Below are positions 34,994-44,600 of a stretch of 55,601 nt of DNA, piece by piece. The position numbers and the translations under genes were made by a program. Source of the DNA: Pseudomonas caricapapayae. Lineage in GTDB: Bacteria > Pseudomonadota > Gammaproteobacteria > Pseudomonadales > Pseudomonadaceae. Within the stretch, counting starts at the first letter, position 1. Each line of letters begins with the position of its first letter. The notes under the pieces were generated by a model, which had not been told where the DNA came from, ran no database searches, and was given only the letters and a program-made list of their open reading frames with translations. Location of the stretch: NCBI RefSeq assembly GCF_001400735.1, contig NZ_LJPW01000121.1, positions 1 to 55,601 of the forward strand. Direction: 5' to 3'.

Positions 34994-37329
34994 GTGGGCT
35001 CCGGTAAATACTGGTCCAGGAGGGCGAGAAACACCGGCACCTGAATGGGTTTGGTCAGAATGGCCGTTGCACCGGCTCGCTTCAGTTCGCAGCAGGCCTT
35101 GTCGCTGTTGTCGGCAGTAATCATCAGCACCGGCGTATGGGCAGTCGCTGGCAAGCGCCGCAGACGTAGCAACACCTCAAGCCCTTTGATGTCCGGCAGG
35201 TTCAGGTCGAGCAGGATAAGCTGTGGCGCATGCTGGCGGGCCAGATCCAGCCCCAGCTGACCCTGCATGCTCGACAGCAGCTGGATACCGGGCCTGCGTT
35301 GCAGCAGCGTCTCGATCAACGCCATGCTTGACAGGTTGTCTTCGATGCACAGCAGCTTGCCATGATAGGCGGGGCGAGCAGGCGGGCGGACGGCAGGTGC
35401 GGTGTCGGGAGGCATGTCAGTCTGACGTGGCGGCGCAGCGGCGGGAGCTTGTACCAGCGCAAGCGGCAGCTCCAGTATGAACCGGCAGCCTTCATCCGGT
35501 GTGTTGTGCACTGACAGGGAGCCCTGCATCATTTCCAGCATGCTCTTGCTCAGCGCCAGCCCCAGCCCGGTGCCTTCGACACTCGGGTTGGCGTCCAGTC
35601 TCTCGAACGGCTTGAACAGCTGGCCGATACGCTCTGGCGCGATTCCGTAGCCGGTGTCCACTACGCTTACAGTAACCTGCTGTTCCGAATGCTCGATTTC
35701 AATCCGCACCTCACCATGGGGACGGTTGTATTTGATGGCATTGGACAGCAGGTTGAGCAGCACCTGAATCAAACGCTGGCGGTCAGCCACCACACCAAGC
35801 GCGTCAGGCAACGGCGGTAACGCCTTCAATTCGATGTTGGCGTCGGCGGCCATCGGCGAGACCAGCACCAGTGCCTCCTCAAGTACGCCGGACAGCGAGA
35901 CCGGTTCCAGAATCAGGGAAACATGTCCAGCTTCGATTCTGGCGATATCCAGCACTTCATTGATCAGCTTCAGCAGGTGTTGGCCAGCTCGCAGGATATG
36001 GCCGATGTGCGGCCGCTGGCTCGCAGGCGAATCCATGTCCAGCAGTTGGGCAAATCCCAGAATCGAGTTCAGTGGCGTGCGCAATTCATGGCTCATGCGC
36101 GACAGGAATTCGCTTTTCGCCCGGCTGGCACGCTCGGCTTCCTCGCGCGCGGTACCCAAGGCAATTTCGGCGACACGGCGATCACTGATGTCGCGGGTGA
36201 TCTTGGAAAAACCGCGCAGTTCGTCATGGCTGTCATATTGAGCGGTGATTACCACACTGGCCCAGAAGCGACTGCCATCCTTGCGTCTGCGCCAGCTTTC
36301 TTCCGTATACCGGCCATTGACCGTAGCTTCACGCAGCGCCATGTCAGGATGTTGCGGACATTCCTCCGGCAGGTAGAAAACAGAAAAGTGCTTGCCGATG
36401 ATTTCTTGTTCTGTGTACCCCTTGATACGCTCGGCACCCGCGTTCCAGGTGATGACATAGCCATCGCGGTCCAGTGCGAATATGCCGTAGTCCTTCACGC
36501 CCTCGATGATCAAGCGCAAACGCTCTTCGTTGTCGCGCAGCGCTCGTTCGCGTTCTGCCAGCAACTGGCCGGCTTCGACCAGTCGGGTGCCGAGCTGGCC
36601 GATCTCGTCCTTTTCCGGTGGTTGGGGCAGCAACGGGTGTCCAAGTGCCAGGCGCTGGGCATTGCGTTGCACCTGATGCACCCTGGCGACGATGCCTTTG
36701 GACAGCATCAGCACGGCGAGAATGGCACCGAAGATTCCGCAGGCGGCTGCCAGCAGGGTGGACAGCAGCAGACGCTCGCGGGTAGCCGCCGCAGCCTCGG
36801 TACGCTCGGCCAGCAGTGCATCTTCGCGTTCGCGCATGATGCCGATCCGTTCGCGCAACTGGTCGAGAACGTACTTGTTTTCGACCAGAATACGGGCAAC
36901 GGTTTGTTGATCCTCCATGCTCATCGAGCGCAGTTTTTCCAGACCGTCGACCTTGGTGTTGATCAGCGGCTCGATGGCTTTGAGGTGTTCACGCATCTGC
37001 TCGTCGCGCACATTGGTGTTGAGTCGGGTCAATGCCGCCTCGATGAGCGGTTGCGCGTTGAGGTAGCCGGGCAGAAAGTCTTCCTGATGGGTCAGCAGGT
37101 AGCCGCGTACGCTGGCCGCGCCTTCTGCGATCTGGGTGTGAAGGGTCTGGATATCGCCTTGCACGAGCAGCACCCGCCGTACATCTTCCTCTGCCTGAGC
37201 GGTCTGGCGTTCGGCGATGTAGATGAGCACGAGGGAAAACATGAGAATCGCCAGCGGCAGAGAAATCGCCACCAGCGCCTTGCCGCGTAGAGGAAGGTCT
37301 TCCCAGCGGCTGCTGCCGGTTGCCGTCAT
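34990..37329 (-). CDS. CHASE3-PAS hybrid sensor histidine kinase/response regulator
   Basis: 779 aa, inner membrane. Two membrane segments (about 17-37 and 188-210) bracket a periplasmic CHASE3 domain (VRGYLLTHQEDFLPGYLNA). Then come a HAMP-like linker, a PAS domain (YGIFALDRDGYVITWNAGAE), the H box FLSRMSHELRTPLNS, an HATPase domain (LLNLLSNAIKYNRP; GTGLGLALSKSMLEMM), a Pro/Ala-rich linker and a C-terminal receiver (CIEDNLSSM; LILLDLNLPDIKG; ITADNS). A complete phosphorelay entry protein, signal unknown. Overlaps both neighbours by 4 bases. Confidence 0.93.
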   Translation of the reverse strand: MTATGSSRWEDLPLRGKALVAISLPLAILMFSLVLIYIAERQTAQAEEDVRRVLLVQGDIQTLHTQIAEGAASVRGYLLTHQEDFLPGYLNAQPLIEAALTRLNTNVRDEQMREHLKAIEPLINTKVDGLEKLRSMSMEDQQTVARILVENKYVLDQLRERIGIMREREDALLAERTEAAAATRERLLLSTLLAAACGIFGAILAVLMLSKGIVARVHQVQRNAQRLALGHPLLPQPPEKDEIGQLGTRLVEAGQLLAERERALRDNEERLRLIIEGVKDYGIFALDRDGYVITWNAGAERIKGYTEQEIIGKHFSVFYLPEECPQHPDMALREATVNGRYTEESWRRRKDGSRFWASVVITAQYDSHDELRGFSKITRDISDRRVAEIALGTAREEAERASRAKSEFLSRMSHELRTPLNSILGFAQLLDMDSPASQRPHIGHILRAGQHLLKLINEVLDIARIEAGHVSLILEPVSLSGVLEEALVLVSPMAADANIELKALPPLPDALGVVADRQRLIQVLLNLLSNAIKYNRPHGEVRIEIEHSEQQVTVSVVDTGYGIAPERIGQLFKPFERLDANPSVEGTGLGLALSKSMLEMMQGSLSVHNTPDEGCRFILELPLALVQAPAAAPPRQTDMPPDTAPAVRPPARPAYHGKLLCIEDNLSSMALIETLLQRRPGIQLLSSMQGQLGLDLARQHAPQLILLDLNLPDIKGLEVLLRLRRLPATAHTPVLMITADNSDKACCELKRAGATAILTKPIQVPVFLALLDQYLPEPT

Positions 37330-37994
37330 CGCCAGTCGCTCGTCGACTGGCTGACCAGGCCCAGCGCCACACCACGCACTGCCGCCTGGGTACGGTCCGA
37401 GGCCCCCAGTTTGCCGATGACTTTTTCCACGTGTGCCTTGGCGGTGCCGGTCGTAATACCGAGTTTCTCGCCGATTTCCCGATTGCTGAAGCCGCCCGCC
37501 ACCAGTCCGAGCACCTGACGTTCCCGAGGGGTGAGGGCTTCCGGCAGGGTTGCGCCGTTGGTATTGCGCTCAGTCATGCGCCGCAGCAGGCGCGCACTCA
37601 CAGCGCTGTTCAAGGCTTCTTCGCCACGCGCCACACGTTGCAGACCGGCGATCACTTCGTCGCGGCTGGCGTCCTTGAGCAGGTATCCCACCGCACCTGC
37701 GCTGATCGCGGCCTCCAGGTGATCGGTGCTGTCGTCCATGGTGAAAATCACCACTTTCAGGTCCGGCATGCGCTGCTGAAGAATCCGCGCCGCGCCCAGC
37801 CCGTTGAGCACCGGCATGCGAATATCGAGAATCGCGATGTCCGGTTGCAGTTCCAGGCACAGATCGATGGCTTGCTGGCCGTCGGCGGCCTGGCCGACCA
37901 CATCGAATTCCGGATGCCCCGCCAACAGCGAGACGAAACCGGTGCGGGTCACCTCGTGGTCGTCCGCCAAAACCAGTCGCACAGTGTCAGTCAT
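37326..37994 (-). CDS. NarL/FixJ-type response regulator with LuxR HTH
   Basis: 222 aa. A receiver (LADDHEVT; phospho-acceptor Asp in IAILDIRMPVLNG; YLLKDA) is followed by a LuxR-type helix-turn-helix (LTPRERQVLGLVAGGFSNREIGEKLGI...AKAHVEKVIGKL). A DNA-binding transcription regulator, expected partner of the NarX-like kinase encoded just upstream. Start and stop overlap both neighbours by 4 bases. Targets unknown; proximity to pvdS suggests, but does not show, a link to iron. Confidence 0.94.
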   Translation of the reverse strand: MTDTVRLVLADDHEVTRTGFVSLLAGHPEFDVVGQAADGQQAIDLCLELQPDIAILDIRMPVLNGLGAARILQQRMPDLKVVIFTMDDSTDHLEAAISAGAVGYLLKDASRDEVIAGLQRVARGEEALNSAVSARLLRRMTERNTNGATLPEALTPRERQVLGLVAGGFSNREIGEKLGITTGTAKAHVEKVIGKLGASDRTQAAVRGVALGLVSQSTSDWR

Positions 37995-39175
37995 GTCATT
38001 GCCTTGTCTGCGGTAAAAGGGACGATTGCGCGTAGCCGGGTGCCGCGTTCCAGACGGCTGATGCAGGTCAGGCGGCCGCCCAGAAGGCTGGCGCGCTCCT
38101 GCATCGCAACCAGCCCGAGCTTTTGAACGCCACTGCCGTTGCGCGGCTTCTCGGTGATGAAACCCCGGCCGTTGTCTTCCAGGCTGAGTGAGACAGTGTC
38201 GTTATTCAGTTCCAGCGCCAGTTCCACGCGGCTGGCGCTGGCGTGTTTGAACACATTGTTGATGCCTTCCTGAGCGATACGGAACAACGCAATTTCCAAG
38301 TGACTGGGCAGACGCGTCTGAGAGCGCGACGTCCACTGCACGGCGATTCCGGCTTCACGCAGCCGGTCGGCCTCTTTGTCGACTGCCTGTAACAGACCGA
38401 AATCGTCCAGGACGCTCGGACGCAGACCGCTGATCAACTGTCGGCCTTCGCCGACGCAGTGCTGCGCCAGCTTGAGAATGGCTTGCAAGTCGGCGTCCAG
38501 CGGTTCGGGCAGTTCCGGGCAGCGACCGGCAAAACCCTGCAGCCTCTGATGCAGACCGGCGAGCGTCTGGGCCAGCCCGTCATGCAGGTCGTAAGCCATG
38601 CGCTTGCGTTCGTCTTCCTGCGCGGTGAACAACTGGCGAACCAGTTCGGACATGGTCCGCTCTCTGACGACCAGCGCTTCAAGCAACCGATTGTTTTCCA
38701 GGTGTGCCGCCAGCAACGTCGCCAACAGTTGCAGCGACTCGATGTCCTCGTTGTCCGGCGCATTGATGCTCACGCTGTTGGCCAGCAGCAAGGTGCCAAA
38801 GCAGCCTTCGTCGGCACCGCGCAAAGGCAACAGCAACACACAAGGCAGGTCGCGACCGCTGCGTTCCAGCCATTGCGGGCCGATGGCCAGCGGGTCCGCA
38901 GCGGTTTCGAGCGTACTCAGGCGTTCCGCACTGCCATGGCTGGCGGTGCTTTGCACGCTGTTGTCGATCCCCCATTCCAGCAGCAGCCCATGGTCCATGG
39001 CCACGAATGCGCAAGCGCGCTGCAGCACCCGACGGCGCATGGCTTCGGGTGGCAGCTGGGTCAGTTCCTGGCCGGTATCCACCAGCAGGCGAAGGCGTGC
39101 GGCGCGGCTTTGCGACTGGCGATACTGGTTGCGGATGGCCAGTGCGCTTGCCGGGTCATGGGGAGGGCTTTGCAT
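37991..39175 (-). CDS. soluble NarX/DegS-like histidine kinase with GAF-like sensor domain
   Basis: 394 aa, no membrane segment. Residues about 30-190 resemble a GAF domain (RRRVLQRACAFVAMDHGLLLEWG; LLPLRGADEGCFGTLLLAN). The HisKA_3 motif is QEDERKRMAYDLHDGLAQTL and the ATPase domain ends GVQKLGLVAMQERASLLGGRL. First gene of the operon, so its promoter lies in the 193-base gap to the divergent NTF2-like gene. Likely phosphorylates the LuxR-type regulator that follows. Confidence 0.93.
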   Translation of the reverse strand: MQSPPHDPASALAIRNQYRQSQSRAARLRLLVDTGQELTQLPPEAMRRRVLQRACAFVAMDHGLLLEWGIDNSVQSTASHGSAERLSTLETAADPLAIGPQWLERSGRDLPCVLLLPLRGADEGCFGTLLLANSVSINAPDNEDIESLQLLATLLAAHLENNRLLEALVVRERTMSELVRQLFTAQEDERKRMAYDLHDGLAQTLAGLHQRLQGFAGRCPELPEPLDADLQAILKLAQHCVGEGRQLISGLRPSVLDDFGLLQAVDKEADRLREAGIAVQWTSRSQTRLPSHLEIALFRIAQEGINNVFKHASASRVELALELNNDTVSLSLEDNGRGFITEKPRNGSGVQKLGLVAMQERASLLGGRLTCISRLERGTRLRAIVPFTADKAMT

Positions 39176-39368
39176 GGGAAGCTCCAGCGAGGGTGGATGC
39201 CCGCGCGGGCATAACAGAAGTGACGCTATTAGAACTGTAACAGGAGATAAAGCCTATCTGCCGATTGGCATACACACTTAACCCCGGTTGGCCGATGGCG
39301 CGCAGTGGCGGGGAGGGCAAAGTGGCACTCACTGAATCCCTGAACAGATCCCCCGTAGGAGAGTAGCG

Positions 39369-39893
39369 ATGAAAATGAAATTGACCGCCCTGGCCCTGTT
39401 GATTGCTGTGAGTGCGCCGATGGTTCAGGCCGCTGCCGAGCCGTCCGGCTACACCTACCGCATGGTCGCCGAGCAGCCAAGCAATGTGAACGACAAGGAG
39501 ATTGCCGGTCTGTTTGATCGCTGGAACAAGGCCCTGAAGACCGGGAACTCGCAGACGGTGGTTTCTCTTTATGCGCCGGACGCGGTCCTGCAGCCTACGG
39601 TCTCGAACAAGGTGCGTGCGACCCCGGCGGAGATCAAGGACTACTTCGATCACTTCCTGGCGCTCAAGCCGGCAGGTGAGATCAACTACCGCGAGATTCG
39701 TCGTCTGGGGCCCGATGCGGCAGTGGACAGTGGTGTCTACACCTTTACCCTGACGGCTGCTGATGGCAAGAAGAGCACGGTGCAGGCGCGTTACACCTTT
39801 CTGTACCACCGCGTCGGCAACGAGTGGAAGATCCTCAACCACCACTCTTCGGCCATGCCGGAAGTGCAGCCTGAATATCAGGTCAGCCGCTGA
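39369..39893 (+). CDS. exported NTF2-like protein (SgcJ/CaMKII-association-domain type)
   Basis: 174 aa with a signal peptide (LTALALLIAVSAPMVQAA). The mature part is one SnoaL/DUF4440-type cone fold: LFDRWNKALKTGNSQTVVSLYAPDAV, ATPAEIKDYFDHFLALKP and the last strand FLYHRVGNEWKILNHHSS. Members of this fold bind small ligands or have no known activity; no catalytic residue set is evident. GGAGAGTAGCG precedes the ATG. Divergent from the four-gene operon and followed by a terminator facing pvdS. Confidence 0.87.
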   Translation: MKMKLTALALLIAVSAPMVQAAAEPSGYTYRMVAEQPSNVNDKEIAGLFDRWNKALKTGNSQTVVSLYAPDAVLQPTVSNKVRATPAEIKDYFDHFLALKPAGEINYREIRRLGPDAAVDSGVYTFTLTAADGKKSTVQARYTFLYHRVGNEWKILNHHSSAMPEVQPEYQVSR

Positions 39894-39917
39894 TCTGTCG
39901 TCCACCAGGCTGAAACG

Positions 39918-39948
39918 AAAAATCCGGAGCCACTGCTCCGGATTTTTT
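39918..39948. terminator. bidirectional terminator between the NTF2-like gene and pvdS
   Basis: AAAAATCCGGAGC...GCTCCGGATTTTT stem with A and T tracts on both sides; it lies between two convergent stops. Confidence 0.93.
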
Positions 39949-39965
39949 GTCTCGACCGCTTGCCG

Positions 39966-40502
39966 TCAGGCCTCGGCGTTGGCGCCGTTGACCTTGCGGC
40001 AATGAATCAGTGCATCGCGGATCATGAAGTTGACCAGCGTCGGTGAGACCCCCAGCTCCTTGGCGATGTCCTTTTGCGGGACGCCGTGCAGGCGGTACAT
40101 CTCGAACGCGTAGCGTGTGCGCGGCGGCAGTTCGGTCAGGGCATCGGCAATTTTCTCCAGGCTGGAGAAATTGATGTGCGAGGTTTCCGGCGATGCACCC
40201 TGAATCACCACATTCAGCCCCTCGGCCTCGGGGCCGGTGTATTTCTGTTCCAGCGCCTGTTTGCGGTAATGATCGATGGCCAGATTGCGCACGATTTGAA
40301 ACAGGTAACTGAGCTGGGCCTTGAACGTCAGCGTCGCCTGAGGTGCCGAGCGCAGTCTGAAGAAGGCGTCCTGCACCACGTCCTCGGCCCGCGACCGGCA
40401 ACCCACGATGCGCGCCGCAATCTTGACCAGCAGCAGGTAGTTGTCGACGAATGCCTGGAGTAATGGTGAGTCGCACTTACTTGTGATTACGTGTTCCGTC
40501 AT
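39966..40502 (-). CDS. pvdS: iron-starvation sigma factor PvdS
   Basis: 178-aa ECF sigma factor. Region 2 (LLQAFVDNYLLLVKIAARIVG; RAEDVVQDAFFRL; LSYLFQIVRNLAIDHYRK) and region 4 (LPPRTRYAFEMYRLHGVPQKDIAKELGVSPTLVNFMIRDAL) match PvdS almost residue for residue. It directs RNA polymerase to TAAAT-N16-CGT boxes of pyoverdine genes when iron is low. The ATG at 40502 has AAGG eight bases upstream; the in-frame GTG at 40511 is less likely. A Fur box lies 80 bases upstream. Transcribed away from pvdG. The anti-sigma partner FpvR is not in the window. Confidence 0.97.
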   Translation of the reverse strand: MTEHVITSKCDSPLLQAFVDNYLLLVKIAARIVGCRSRAEDVVQDAFFRLRSAPQATLTFKAQLSYLFQIVRNLAIDHYRKQALEQKYTGPEAEGLNVVIQGASPETSHINFSSLEKIADALTELPPRTRYAFEMYRLHGVPQKDIAKELGVSPTLVNFMIRDALIHCRKVNGANAEA

Positions 40503-40582
40503 GGAATTCACCTTGCTGCTTGAACAATGGAGGGGGAGGGCCGCAGAAGAGGCGGCACTGTCACATGGGGCAACAAATTAGC

Positions 40583-40601
40583 CTTAATGATAATTATTGT
40601 C
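40583..40601 (-). promoter_or_regulatory. Fur box of pvdS
   Basis: CTTAATGATAATTATTGTC agrees with 15 of 19 bases of the Fur consensus, in the pvdS promoter region. Explains repression of the pyoverdine regulon by iron; it may also touch the divergent pvdG side. Confidence 0.8.
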
Positions 40602-40620
40602 AAATGCGAAAGCCAATCAG

Positions 40621-40637
40621 CGCACTTTAAAAGTGCG
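40621..40637. repeat. perfect 17-bp palindrome between pvdS and pvdG
   Basis: CGCACTTT-A-AAAGTGCG, 20 bases past the Fur box and 39 bases before the PvdS box. Too short of a T tract for a terminator; its place suggests a regulator site or a second element of the divergent promoters. Confidence 0.6.
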
Positions 40638-40675
40638 GTCTTGCTACATACGCTCCCGAGGGGCGCATCCCCGCC

Positions 40676-40699
40676 TAATTATTTGCAGACGCCATCCGT
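40676..40699 (+). promoter_or_regulatory. PvdS-type promoter (iron-starvation box) of pvdG
   Basis: TAATT, 16 bases, then CGT: one mismatch to the TAAAT-N16-CGT box read by PvdS. It lies 121 bases before the pvdG start codon. Confidence 0.65.
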
Positions 40700-40819
40700 T
40701 CTCATTGGTGACAGGCCCGACCACGGTTGCGGTCAGGGAACACCCCAGGAGAACCCCATGCGTTTCGATCATGCGCATCGCCGCTTTTACATCCGCGCCC
40801 ACCGACGGACGGTTCCGAC

Positions 40820-41578
40820 ATGAGCACGCCGGTGAGCCTGACGCTGTTCTGCCTGCCTTATTCCGGTGCCAGCGCAATGTTCTACAGCCCCTGGCGTCGT
40901 AAATTGCCGGAGTGGCTGAATGTACGACCTCTGGAACTTCCTGGTCGCGGCATGCGCATGGAAGAGCCGTTGCAGACGGACATCGTGCAACTGGCCAGTC
41001 ACCTGGCCGACGAAATCAGCGCTGACCTCGACAAGCCCTATGCGTTGTTCGGCCATAGCCTTGGCGGTCTGTTGGCCTTTGAGCTGGCGCATGCATTGGG
41101 TGAGCGAGGGCTGCCTGCGCCGCTGGCGCTTTTCGCATCGGCTACAGCCGGCCCGGTGCGCCGCGATGTCAGCGAATACGCCCAGGCCAAGACCGATGAG
41201 CAACTGATTGCCCGGCTGCGCACGCTCAAGGGCACCAGTGAAAACGTCATCGCCAATGATGAACTCATGCAATTGATGCTGCCGATCCTGCGCGCCGATT
41301 TTCTGCTCTGCGGCAGCTTCGTCTACGGCCAGCGCGAGCCGCTGAACCTGCCGATCCATGTTTTCGGCGGCAAGCAGGACAGTGTCAGCGTCGAGCAACT
41401 GCTCGACTGGCAGGAAGAGACCTGCACCGGCTTTTCCCTGGACATGTTCGAGGGGCATCACTTCTATCTGGTCGATGAGCAAATACAGCTGCTCCGGCAC
41501 CTGCGGCGTTATTGCGAGCTGCACCTGGCGCGCTGGCGCAACAGCACGTCACGGCAACTGAACCGGGCAACCGGTTGA
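40820..41578 (+). CDS. pvdG: type II thioesterase PvdG
   Basis: 252-aa alpha/beta-hydrolase of the GrsT/TycF type. Nucleophile Ser in FGHSLGGLLAFELA, GRGMRMEEP near the N-terminus, and the Asp/His pair in VFGGKQDSVSV and FEGHHFYLVDE. Such external thioesterases free stalled or mis-charged acyl carrier domains of peptide synthetases, here PvdL. The frame extends to 40727, but the ATG at 40820 (MSTPVSLTLFCLPYSG) gives the family N-terminus and the length of P. aeruginosa PvdG. Cytoplasmic. pvdL follows after 105 bases. Confidence 0.93.
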   Translation: MSTPVSLTLFCLPYSGASAMFYSPWRRKLPEWLNVRPLELPGRGMRMEEPLQTDIVQLASHLADEISADLDKPYALFGHSLGGLLAFELAHALGERGLPAPLALFASATAGPVRRDVSEYAQAKTDEQLIARLRTLKGTSENVIANDELMQLMLPILRADFLLCGSFVYGQREPLNLPIHVFGGKQDSVSVEQLLDWQEETCTGFSLDMFEGHHFYLVDEQIQLLRHLRRYCELHLARWRNSTSRQLNRATG

Positions 41579-41600
41579 GCGTTTTTGGCTCTTTTGCCTT

Positions 41601-41636
41601 GCGCGCGACGCCCTTCGCGGGCGCGCGCCTTTTTTT
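41601..41636 (+). terminator. terminator-like hairpin between pvdG and pvdL
   Basis: GCGCG(A)CGCCC-TTCGC-GGGCGCGCGC stem with one bulge, followed by seven T. It would reduce read-through from pvdG into pvdL unless pvdL has its own promoter; none with a clear PvdS box is visible in the gap. Confidence 0.55.
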
Positions 41637-41683
41637 GAAATTCAGATCTTATCCGGCACGCCGAATCTAGCAGGAACCCCATC

Positions 41684-44600
41684 ATGGATGCGTTTGAACT
41701 CCCCGACACTCTGGCTCAGGCTCTTCAGCGTCGCGCCTTGCACACGCCGGATCGGCTGGCCCTGCGTTTTCTCTTCGACGAGAACGATCAGGGTCTGGTG
41801 TTGACCTACCGTGATCTGGACCTGCGTGCGCGGACCATCGCGGCTGCGTTGCATCGTCAGGCCGTGCCCGGGGATCGGGCGATTCTGCTATTCCATAGCG
41901 GGCCGGACTACGTGGCAGCGTTCTTCGGCTGTCTGTATGCCGGGATCATCGCAGTGCCGGCCTATCCGCCGGAGTCCAATCGCCGTCATCATCAGGAGCG
42001 GCTGCTGTCGATCATCGCCGATGCCGAGCCACGGCTGGTGCTGACCGGTTCCGACTTGCAGCCCGCCTTGCTGCAGATGGGTGAGTTGGCCGCTGCCGAC
42101 GCGCCGCAACTGCTCTGCGTCGACAGGCTGGACAGCGCGTCGGCCGAAGGCTGGCAAGGGCCGTCATTGCATGCCGATGACATCGCATTTCTGCAATACA
42201 CATCGGGTTCTACCGCGCTGCCCAAGGGCGTGCAGGTCACGCAAGGCAATCTGGTCGCCAATGAACTGTTGATCCGTCATGGCTTCGGCATCGACGTCAA
42301 CCCGGACGACGTCATTGTCAGCTGGCTTCCGCTGTACCACGACATGGGTTTGATCGGCGGCTTGCTGCAACCGATTTTCAGCGGCGTGCCTTGCATATTG
42401 ATGGCACCGGCATACTTCCTGACGCGTCCTCTGCGTTGGCTTGAAGCGATCAGCGAGTACGGCGGCACCATCAGCGGCGGGCCTGATTTTGCCTATCAGT
42501 TGTGCAGTGCTCGGGTCAGTGACTCGGCGCTGGAGCGTCTGGAACTCAGCCGCTGGCGTGTCGCGTACTCGGGTTCCGAGCCGATCCGCGAGGACAGCCT
42601 GACTGCGTTCGCCGAAAAATTCGCCAGCTGCGGCTTCACGCCGGACAGCTACATGGCGTCCTACGGGCTTGCCGAAGCGACGCTGTATGTCGCCGGTGGC
42701 AAGCGCGGCAAGGGTATCCCGTCGTTGCGTCTGGACGCACAGGCGCTGGCGCGCAATGTGGCTGAGCCTGGCGACGGGCAGCCGGTCATGAGTTGCGGCA
42801 CTGGCCAGCCAGGGCATGGCGTATTGATCGCCGATCCCGTCACTCTGCAGGTGCTGGACGAGAATCGTATAGGCGAAGTCTGGGCCAGCGGCCCCAGCAT
42901 CGCCCACGGCTACTGGCGCAATCCGGAAGCGACCGCCAAGGCTTTTGTCGAACACGATGGCCAGACCTGGCTGCGTACCGGCGACCTGGGTTTTCAGCGC
43001 CACGGCGAGCTGTACATCACCGGTCGTTTGAAAGACATGCTGATCGTCCGTGGCCACAATCTGTACCCGCAGGACATCGAAAAAGTCGTCGAGTGCGAAG
43101 TCGATGTGGTGCGCAAAGGCCGTGTCGCGGCCTTCGCGGTCAATCAGGACGGTAGCGAAGGCATCGGTATCGCCGCTGAAGTCAGCCGCAGCGTGCAGAA
43201 AATCCTCTCCCCAGAGGCGCTGATAAAGGTCATTCGTCAGTCTGTTGCCGAAGCGTTTCAGGAAGCGCCGAGTGTTGTGGTGCTGCTCAATCCGGGCGCG
43301 CTGCCCAAGACGTCCAGCGGCAAGTTGCAACGCTCGGCGTGCCGCACGCGTCTGGCCGATGGCAGCCTTGACAGCTACGCGGTGTTCCCCGCAACCGATA
43401 CGGCGTCCCAAAACGATGTCCCTGACGCGGGTTCGGACCTGCAAGCGCAGATCGCCAGTATCTGGTGCGAGCAATTGCAGCGTGAGCACATAAGCGCCGA
43501 CGACCACTTCTTCCTGCTGGGCGGCAACTCCATCGTCGCGACCCGGGTGGTGGCAAGGCTGCGCGAGACGCTGGGCATCGATCTGAACCTGCGCATGCTC
43601 TTTGAAGCGCCGACGCTGGCGGCTTTTGCGGCACAGGTCGAAGCGCTGCAGGGCACCGCACTGCAGGGTGACAGCCCGTCCCGGAACACTATCGTCAGGC
43701 TGCCCGGCAACGCGCATTTGCCGCAATCCATGGCCCAGAACCGCCTCTGGTTCCTCTGGCAGCTCGACCCGCAAAGCAGTGCCTACAACATTCCCGGCGG
43801 GCTTTACCTGCGTGGCGAACTCGACGTCACGGCGTTGCATGCCAGCTTCCAGCGCCTCATCGAGCGCCATGAATCGCTGCGTACACGCTTCTACGAGCTG
43901 GATGGCGTGGCGCTGCAACGTATTGATACGCCCATTCAGTTCCATCTCGACGCCATCGATATCAGCGACCTGCCCGGCGAGGAGCGTCAGGCGCGCGCCG
44001 TTGCCGTTCGCGAAGAGCAGGCGCGTCGGCCATTCGATCTGCAAAACGGCCCACTGCTGCGTGTCACGTTGCTGAAACTGGACGAAGAAGAGCATCAATT
44101 ACTGGTCACGTTGCATCACATCATTGCCGATGGCTGGTCGCTGAATGTGCTGATCGACGAGTTCTCGCGGCTCTATGCGTCGGCTGTTCAGGGCCAGATC
44201 CTGGAACTGGCACCTTTACCGCTGCGTTACGCCGACTACGGCCAGTGGCAGCGGGAATGGCTGGCGAACGGCGAGGCCGAGCGACAGCTGGCGTACTGGA
44301 AGCAGCAACTGGGCGACGAGCAGCCGACCCTGATGCTGAACACCGATCATCCGCGTTCGTTACATCAGCAACACAGCGCTTCACGTTACAGCCTGCGCCT
44401 GAGTGCCGAGCTGAGCGCGGCCGTACGCAACACTGCGCACGCCTGGCAGTCGACGTCTTTCATGTTCTTGCTGGCGGGGTTCCAGACCTTGCTGCATCGC
44501 TACAGCGGGCAGACCGACATTCGCATCGGGGTGCCCGGTGCCAACCGTCCGCGCCATGAGACCCAAGGCCTGATCGGCTTCTTCATCAACACATTGGTGC

